Shown: piece after piece, positions 1 through 3,907 of the stretch
Layout of the letters: every line of letters begins with the position of its first letter
How positions within the stretch are numbered: the stretch's first letter is position 1
Origin: S144-45 sp015494035
GTDB taxonomy: Bacteria; Pseudomonadota; Gammaproteobacteria; Xanthomonadales; Marinicellaceae
Direction: 5' to 3'
Length of the DNA stretch: 6,652 nucleotides
Assembly: GCA_027057345.1 (NCBI GenBank)
Contig: JALUIX010000138.1
Span: 1-6,652 of the forward strand
Notes under the pieces: generated by a model
The model's input: the letters and a program-made list of their open reading frames with translations, nothing else
The model's database searches: none
Told to the model about the DNA's origin: nothing
Position numbers and translations under genes: made by a program

Positions 1-1
1 T

Positions 2-199
2 TACAAAAGCGTGGCCAAGCGCCTGATTGCCTTTGTTTCAACCAGTGAATTCCAACTGGTGGAAACGCTGGCCGAACGCTGTGCGCAGATTATTCTGGAA
101 GAATTTCAGGTGCCCTGGCTGAAATTGCGGCTGAGCAAGCCAGGCGCGGTGCGCGGCAGCCGCAACGTGGGCGTGATTATCGAACGCCAGCGTCGCTGA
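2..199 (+). CDS. folB: dihydroneopterin aldolase, C-terminal part (cut by window start)
   Basis: This is the last 65 codons of FolB, open at the left edge with the stop TGA at 197-199. FolB converts 7,8-dihydroneopterin to 6-hydroxymethyl-7,8-dihydropterin plus glycolaldehyde in cytoplasmic folate synthesis. The visible part begins YKSVAKRLIAF, runs through a helix (FQLVETLAERCAQIILEEF) and ends with the family's hallmark LSKPGAVRGSRNVGVIIER; the Lys in LSKPGA is the conserved active-site lysine. The upstream catalytic Glu and Tyr lie outside the window. The GTG at 11 is internal, not a start, because the conserved YKS precedes it in frame. folK follows 11 nt later on the same strand and does the next step. 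In many gammaproteobacteria tsaD and plsY flank folB, but that side is not visible here. Recognition is firm from the tail alone. Confidence 0.93.
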   Translation, partial: YKSVAKRLIAFVSTSEFQLVETLAERCAQIILEEFQVPWLKLRLSKPGAVRGSRNVGVIIERQRR

Positions 200-210
200 A
201 AAGGCCCCTC

Positions 211-720
211 ATGAGCGCCCTCAACCCGCAGCGTATTTACCTTGGCCTGGGCAGCAACACCCGCGCCCGGGAAAACTTAAGCAGTTGCCTCAATTGGCTG
301 GCGCATTCGTTTCGCCGGATGCGGGTTTCGCCCGCCTACCGCTCGTCGGCCTACGGGTTTGCGGGGGCGGATTTCATCAATCTGGTGGTGGCCATCGACA
401 GCGGCATTTCGCCGCTGGCCTTGAAAAACTGGTTGATTGCTCTGGAAGACCGGCACGGGCGTGACCGTAGTCAGCCGCGTTTTTCGGACCGTACCCTGGA
501 TGTGGACATTTTGCTATTTGGGGATTTGATCGCGCCACAGTGGCACATTCCGCGTCAGGAAACCCTCACCCAGCCGTATATACTCAAGCCCTTGTGTGAT
601 CTGGACCCGGAACAGATTCATCCGGTGGAAAAAGTGCCCATCAAACAGCTGTGGCAGGCCATGCAGGCGCGCGGTCATGCGCCCATTGAGCCGGTGGAAT
701 TACTCTGGAAATCTCAATAA
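211..720 (+). CDS. folK: 2-amino-4-hydroxy-6-hydroxymethyldihydropteridine diphosphokinase (HPPK), FolB-linked subtype
   Basis: This 169-residue protein is about the usual HPPK length. HPPK transfers pyrophosphate from ATP to 6-hydroxymethyl-7,8-dihydropterin, the product of FolB, to make the substrate of dihydropteroate synthase. The N-terminal strand motif YLGLGSN (10-16) is typical. The metal-binding Asp pair sits in RTLDVDILLFGD (94-105; Asp97 and Asp99). The ATP-loop/C-terminal segment is WHIPRQETLTQPYILKPL (111-128). The start ATG follows AAAGG at 200-204, a reasonable ribosome site with a 6-nt gap, and the 11-nt spacing from folB suggests one transcript. Oddities: where classical enzymes have a Trp-Gly-Pro-Arg stretch before TLD there is RFSDR, and the second ATP-contact Arg of E. 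coli (Arg121) appears to be Gln121. From memory, HPPK paralogues encoded beside folB often show this variant, while a classical folK sits beside panB elsewhere. The family is certain; whether this is the main enzyme is not. Confidence 0.92.
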   Translation: MSALNPQRIYLGLGSNTRARENLSSCLNWLAHSFRRMRVSPAYRSSAYGFAGADFINLVVAIDSGISPLALKNWLIALEDRHGRDRSQPRFSDRTLDVDILLFGDLIAPQWHIPRQETLTQPYILKPLCDLDPEQIHPVEKVPIKQLWQAMQARGHAPIEPVELLWKSQ

Positions 721-788
721 CAGCCCAAGGATGGCTTCAAAAGGTCAGGTCAGAAGAAAGGCAATCGAGAAGGGGAAATGCTTTAAAA

Positions 789-826
789 CCAAGGCGGTAG
801 CCTGAATAAATCAGGCTACCATTTGG
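789..826 (-). terminator. probable rpoH terminator, possibly bidirectional
   Basis: A perfect 10-bp stem, GGTAGCCTGA (796-805) with TCAGGCTACC (811-820), encloses a 5-nt loop. It is extended by CCAA (789-792) pairing with TTGG (823-826) across a small internal loop. Read on the minus strand, the outer stem is followed at once by TTTT (788-785), so it can act as an intrinsic terminator for rpoH, whose last three codons (Val-Ala-stop) form part of the stem. On the plus strand a run of six T lies at 835-840, somewhat far from the stem, so it may also stop folK transcription. The U-tract is short in both directions, so efficiency is uncertain. Confidence 0.65.
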
Positions 827-1671
827 GCTTTGAGTTTTTTCATTGCCGCAGTTTCCAGCTGACGAATGCGCTCGGCGGAAACGCCGAATTTGTCAGCCAG
901 TTCCTGCAAAGTGGCTTTTTTGTCGCTTAACCAGCGACGACGGATAATTTCCAGACTGCGATCGTCCAGTTTATCCATGCCCTGAAGCAACAGGTGATGG
1001 TTCCGCTGCCCTTCATCACTGCTGATCAGCAGTTGTTCGGGAGACGGTTCCTGACTCACCAGCCACGATTGCGGCGAAAAATTGTCGTCATCATCGTCGG
1101 AAACCGAAGATTCAAAGGAAATGTCCTGCCCATACAGACGGGATTCCATTTCCAGCACGGTTTCTGACTTGACGCCAAGGTCTTTGGCGATGGCATTGAC
1201 CTCTTCTTCGCGCAACCAGCCCAACCGCTGCTTGGCTTTTCTCAAATTGAAGAACAACTTGCGGTGAGCCTTGGTTGTGGCCACTTTAAGGATTCGCCAG
1301 TTCTTGAGAATAAACTCATGAATTTCGGCGCGAATCCAATGCACAGCAAATGAAACCAGCCTGACTTTATAAGACGGATCAAAACGCTTGACCGCCTTCA
1401 TCAGGCCGATATTGCCTTCCTGGATGAGGTCACCCAGGGGCAAGCCATAACCGGCATAACCGCGTGCAATGTAGACCACAAAACGCAAGTGCGACAGCAC
1501 CAGTTTGTGCGCCGCCTCAACGTCGTTGTGCTCATGTACACGCTTGGCCAGCTCCCGTTCCTCTGCTTCAGACAGAACAGGAATCTGGTTGACCGCTGTG
1601 ATGTAGGAATCCAGCGATCCGGTTAATGCAGGCAATGAACTCATGCTTGAAATAGTCAACTCTTTGCTCAT
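811..1671 (-). CDS. rpoH: RNA polymerase heat-shock sigma factor RpoH (sigma-32)
   Basis: This 286-residue protein (E. coli RpoH has 284) directs core RNA polymerase to heat-shock promoters. From the N terminus: LDSYITAVNQIPVLS (20-34) is the start of region 1.2/2.1. The core-binding and -10 regions are DLIQEGNIGLMKAVKRFDP (81-99) and VRLVSFAVHWIRAEIHEF (103-120). The sigma-32-specific RpoH box is HRKLFFNLR (136-144), followed by RLGW. Region 4.2 has an HTH in TLQELADKFGVSAERIRQLE (254-273). The DnaK/FtsH control patch around E. coli residues 47-54 is conserved with mild changes (VEAAHKLV, 51-58). An acidic linker (SDDDDDN, 191-197) separates regions 3 and 4. The start is well supported by AGGAGGGA at 1677-1684, 5 nt upstream. 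The first RpoH-box residue is His where Gln is usual. rpoH lies 171 nt downstream of sppA on the same strand with its own promoters, not behind ftsX as in most gammaproteobacteria. Confidence 0.98.
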   Translation of the reverse strand: MSKELTISSMSSLPALTGSLDSYITAVNQIPVLSEAEERELAKRVHEHNDVEAAHKLVLSHLRFVVYIARGYAGYGLPLGDLIQEGNIGLMKAVKRFDPSYKVRLVSFAVHWIRAEIHEFILKNWRILKVATTKAHRKLFFNLRKAKQRLGWLREEEVNAIAKDLGVKSETVLEMESRLYGQDISFESSVSDDDDDNFSPQSWLVSQEPSPEQLLISSDEGQRNHHLLLQGMDKLDDRSLEIIRRRWLSDKKATLQELADKFGVSAERIRQLETAAMKKLKAQMVA

Positions 1672-1676
1672 ATAAC

Positions 1677-1684
1677 TCCCTCCT
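1677..1684 (-). promoter_or_regulatory. strong Shine-Dalgarno of rpoH
   Basis: AGGAGGGA on the minus strand lies 5 nt before the ATG at 1671 and contains the full AGGAGG core. It fixes the rpoH start over the in-frame ATG at codon 10. The site is unusually strong for a gene whose translation is often held back at low temperature in enteric bacteria. Any thermosensing would have to mask it by mRNA folding, and I see no obvious CCUCC-type anti-Shine-Dalgarno segment in the leader. Confidence 0.85.
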
Positions 1685-1699
1685 GATCAAGTAAAAGAC

Positions 1700-1808
1700 G
1701 CTGTTGCCCTGGTTAGGCACAACATTGAATTTCACGTGATCTCACAATCGTGGATTAGACTGTCAGTTTGCAGAGAAAGTTCTTGCGTGTTCCTGAACAG
1801 GCAACAGC
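1700..1808 (-). promoter_or_regulatory. rpoH 5' leader with alternative base pairing
   Basis: Two exact 9-nt arms face each other in the leader: GCTGTTGCC (1808-1800, minus strand) and GGCAACAGC (1708-1700). In a transcript starting near 1811 the first arm would be about nt 4-12 and the second would end 15 nt before the Shine-Dalgarno. A local hairpin at 1702-1724 (TGTTG-tg-CCT-aacc-AGG-g-CAACA) uses most of the second arm, so the two structures exclude each other. A transcript from the inner promoter (start near 1748) would lack the first arm and could only form the local hairpin. The pairing is seen in the sequence; a regulatory role is inferred. Confidence 0.4.
1755..1782 (-). promoter_or_regulatory. 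sigma-E/AlgU-type promoter of rpoH
   Basis: On the minus strand GAACTT (1782-1777) is followed after 16 nt by GTCTAA (1760-1755). This matches the extracytoplasmic sigma-E/AlgU consensus (GAACTT, about 16-17 nt, TCTGA or TCTAA). E. coli rpoH likewise has a sigma-E promoter (P3) with the same GAACTT box. Transcription would start near 1748, giving a leader of about 77 nt. It would let envelope stress raise sigma-32 synthesis. The assignment rests on motif and spacing only. Confidence 0.7.
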
Positions 1809-1817
1809 AAGAATTTC

Positions 1818-1846
1818 ATTGTAACGCAAAGACTTACGGTGGTCAA
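1818..1846 (-). promoter_or_regulatory. sigma-70-type promoter of rpoH
   Basis: TTGACC (1846-1841, 5 of 6 to consensus) and TACAAT (1823-1818, 5 of 6) on the minus strand are separated by exactly 17 nt. Transcription would start near 1811 and give a leader of about 140 nt. The -35 overlaps the sppA stop codon (1843-1845), so the promoter begins inside the upstream gene. It is the best housekeeping promoter in the window and would supply basal rpoH mRNA. Confidence 0.75.
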
Positions 1847-3699
1847 AGTTTGGGTTCACAGAAGCAGAAACTGTATTCTGTAGTATCGCCTTCGGTGGCG
1901 TTTTGTATCAGCTGCCAGGCGCTGTCGTTGCTTTCGGTGAGGCGTTTCAGCATGGCCAGTTCCGGGCGACTGCCAAGCTGATCGGCGGACGGTGCCCAGC
2001 TGAGGATTTTGGCCGAAGCGCCAAAAAGGAATTTTTCCCAGCCGGATAGCTGCGGCTCCAGGTAGACCACACTGAAGTTGTGCGGGATGCCAGCCAGCTT
2101 GGCGGCTTGATCAATCGCTTCATCCAGGTTGCCGATTTTGTCCACCAGTCCCAGCTCCTTGGCCTGGCGACCTGTCCAGACACGGCCCCGGGCAATCTTG
2201 TCCACCATGTCCACGTCCAGGTTCCGGTATTTGGCCACCAGGGTGATAAACATCTGGTAGCCGTGTTCAATGCTGCTTTGGATCAGCTCGGCCACTTCTT
2301 CATCCAGCGGCAAGTCCGGGCGAAAAGCCCCCACCCATTTGGTGGTGGCCACGCCATCTGTGTGAACCCCGATTTTGTTGAGTGTTTTCGGGTAGCGGAT
2401 GAGCAAGCCAAAAATCCCGATGGAGCCGGTAATGGTGGCTTCGTCGGCCAGAATGCGGTCGGCGCTCATGGAAATCCAGTAGCCACCGGAAGCGGCCACG
2501 TTGCCCATGGAAACCACCACCGGTTTGCCACTGTTTCGCACCGCTTCCACTTCCCGCCGAATCTGCTCGGAAGGAAAGACTTCGCCGCCGGGGCTGTTGA
2601 CCCTCAACACTACTGCTTTGACCCGGGGGTCGTTTCTGGCCTCGCGCAGCAACGCCGAAGTGGACTCGCCCCCGACAGCTCCGGGTGGCTGTTTACCGGC
2701 AGTGATGGCGCCTTCGGCCACAACCACCGCCACTTTGTTGGGCTTGGGCAGGATTTTACGGGCCTTGACCAGGGTCAGGTAATCTTCAAAGTCGATGCGC
2801 CGGTAGCCGTCTTCTTCCTCGGCGCTTTTGGTGGCCAGGTACTCTTCCATTTGATGCTGGGTCATGAGCATGTCCACCAGCCCACTGTCCAGAGCCATGC
2901 GCGCGCCGTTGCCGTTGTTGTCCTTGAGCAACTTGGCCTGCAGGTCCACGATGCCCTTGAGTTCTTCCACACTCAGGTTGCGACGCGCGGCCACGCCGGT
3001 CAGGTAGATGTCCCACAGATCGCCCAGGTAGTGCAGTGCCGCTTCGCGGGCTTCTGGTGACATATTGTTGCGAATGAATGGTTCCGCGGCGGACTTGTAT
3101 TCGCCCACCCGGAACAGGTGCACGTCGACCCCCAGCTTGTCCAGGGTGTCCTTGAAGTAATTGCGGTAGTTGCCAAAGCCTTGCAGAAAAACAAAACCCT
3201 GTGGGTCCAGCAACACTTCGTCGGCCAGCGAGGCAAAGTAGTATTGCGCCTGTGAAAACGTGGAACCAATACCGATCACCGGCTTGCCGGCATTGCGAAA
3301 CTTGAGCACAGCGCGCTCGATTTCACGCAGATTGGCCAGGCCCGCGCCCCACAGATAGTCGGCGTCCAGCACCAGTACGCTGATTTTGTCGTCAAAAGCC
3401 GCCTCATCTATGGCCTTGAGCACATCACGCATGCGGGTCTGCGGGTTTTCAACGCCCTGCATCTGTTCAAAAAACCGCTGTGCCGGGGTGCCGCTGTACT
3501 CTTCCACCAGATAGCCCTTGGGGGCCAGCACCAACGCGGTATCGGGTTTGAGAACCAGCTTTTTGTTGCCGAAAGCCAGCCACAGGATGGCAAAAAACAA
3601 CAGCAGAAAAAGCAGGTGACGGGTGAAGTTGGCAATTTTCACCAGGGCCTTGGGCACAAGGCCAAGAATTTTGAGAAGGGAGTGAGAGCTGCGAGCCAT
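1843..3699 (-). CDS. sppA: signal peptide peptidase SppA, 67K type (protease IV)
   Basis: This is a 618-residue inner-membrane serine protease (peptidase family S49, double-domain form) that degrades cleaved signal peptides left in the membrane; the length equals that of E. coli SppA. A basic N-terminal tail is followed by one membrane anchor (about 27-44, HLLFLLLFFAILWLAFG). The N-terminal S49 domain (about 55-310) carries the general-base lysine in RVGEYKSAAEPFIR (Lys202; E. coli Lys209). The C-terminal domain (about 322-550) carries the oxyanion-side VNSPGG (367-372) and the nucleophile in NVAASGGYWIS (Ser404; E. coli Ser409), then TGSIGIFG (424-431). In E. coli the two domains build a bowl-shaped tetramer facing the periplasm. 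The ATG follows AGGAA (3713-3709) with a 9-nt gap. No terminator separates it from rpoH, so some read-through is likely. I see no truncation or frameshift, and both catalytic residues are present. Confidence 0.97.
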   Translation of the reverse strand: MARSSHSLLKILGLVPKALVKIANFTRHLLFLLLFFAILWLAFGNKKLVLKPDTALVLAPKGYLVEEYSGTPAQRFFEQMQGVENPQTRMRDVLKAIDEAAFDDKISVLVLDADYLWGAGLANLREIERAVLKFRNAGKPVIGIGSTFSQAQYYFASLADEVLLDPQGFVFLQGFGNYRNYFKDTLDKLGVDVHLFRVGEYKSAAEPFIRNNMSPEAREAALHYLGDLWDIYLTGVAARRNLSVEELKGIVDLQAKLLKDNNGNGARMALDSGLVDMLMTQHQMEEYLATKSAEEEDGYRRIDFEDYLTLVKARKILPKPNKVAVVVAEGAITAGKQPPGAVGGESTSALLREARNDPRVKAVVLRVNSPGGEVFPSEQIRREVEAVRNSGKPVVVSMGNVAASGGYWISMSADRILADEATITGSIGIFGLLIRYPKTLNKIGVHTDGVATTKWVGAFRPDLPLDEEVAELIQSSIEHGYQMFITLVAKYRNLDVDMVDKIARGRVWTGRQAKELGLVDKIGNLDEAIDQAAKLAGIPHNFSVVYLEPQLSGWEKFLFGASAKILSWAPSADQLGSRPELAMLKRLTESNDSAWQLIQNATEGDTTEYSFCFCEPKL

Positions 3700-3728
3700 A
3701 AAATCCGGTTCCTGACGCGGGTTGTTAG

Positions 3729-3748
3729 CGGATTAAAGAGTAAATCCG
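3729..3748 (-). other. small inverted repeat in the sppA leader
   Basis: CGGATT (3729-3734) and AATCCG (3743-3748) form a 6-bp inverted repeat with an AT-rich 8-nt loop, 30 nt upstream of the sppA start. A further AATCCGG lies at 3702-3708, between the ribosome site and the ATG, and could pair with the same CGGATT arm. It may be a weak leader hairpin or an operator half-site set. No convincing sigma-70 promoter for sppA was found in 3700-3850; the best -10-like hexamer, TTTAAT on the minus strand within 3729-3742, has no matching -35. Confidence 0.25.
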
Positions 3749-3849
3749 TGTAAAAAAGACATGACCGCTCACTTTAACGGCAAAACAAGCAAGTTTCCAT
3801 AGACCAGAAGTCATATTGACGATTTTTTGTCTCCGCCATACCTTGTTGC

Positions 3850-3878
3850 TTGTGAGCAGTGGCATTCGGCGCAATAAT
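3850..3878 (+). promoter_or_regulatory. candidate promoter of the propeller-protein gene
   Basis: TTGTGA (3850-3855, 4 of 6 to the -35 consensus) and AATAAT (3873-3878, 5 of 6 to the -10) are spaced by 17 nt. Transcription would start near 3885, about 23 nt before the ATG at 3908. A second -35-like TTGACG lies at 3816-3821 but has only a poor -10 (TACCTT, 3839-3844) at the right distance. No strong Shine-Dalgarno precedes the ATG, which suggests modest translation. Confidence 0.4.
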
Positions 3879-3907
3879 TGGCAGGTTTTTAACACTGTGG
3901 GTGTGCC

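Noticed and set aside
731..805. Possible 24-codon plus-strand small gene after folK (MASKGQVRRK...)
   Set aside because: It is rich in Lys/Arg but has no well-spaced ribosome site (AAGG directly abuts the ATG), and it ends inside the terminator hairpin. Nothing beyond an open frame supports it.
1732..1739. Palindrome TCACGTGA and neighbouring TTGTGAGATCAC in the rpoH leader, considered as a CRP or other operator
   Set aside because: The spacing does not fit the CRP pattern TGTGA-N6-TCACA, and an 8-bp palindrome alone is too weak to assign to a regulator.
1736..1981. Plus-strand open frame of 81 codons over the sppA-rpoH gap
   Set aside because: It overlaps the sppA 3' end and both rpoH promoters in antisense, and has no ribosome site or recognisable protein features.
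2080..3060. Long plus-strand open frame opposite sppA (326 codons)
   Set aside because: It lies wholly antisense to a well-conserved sppA with both catalytic residues, has a composition typical of reverse-strand shadows (many His, Gly, Val) and no recognisable motif.
3816..3844. TTGACG with TACCTT as the main promoter for the propeller gene
   Set aside because: The -35 is good but the -10 matches only three or four positions; the pair at 3850-3878 is the better balanced candidate.
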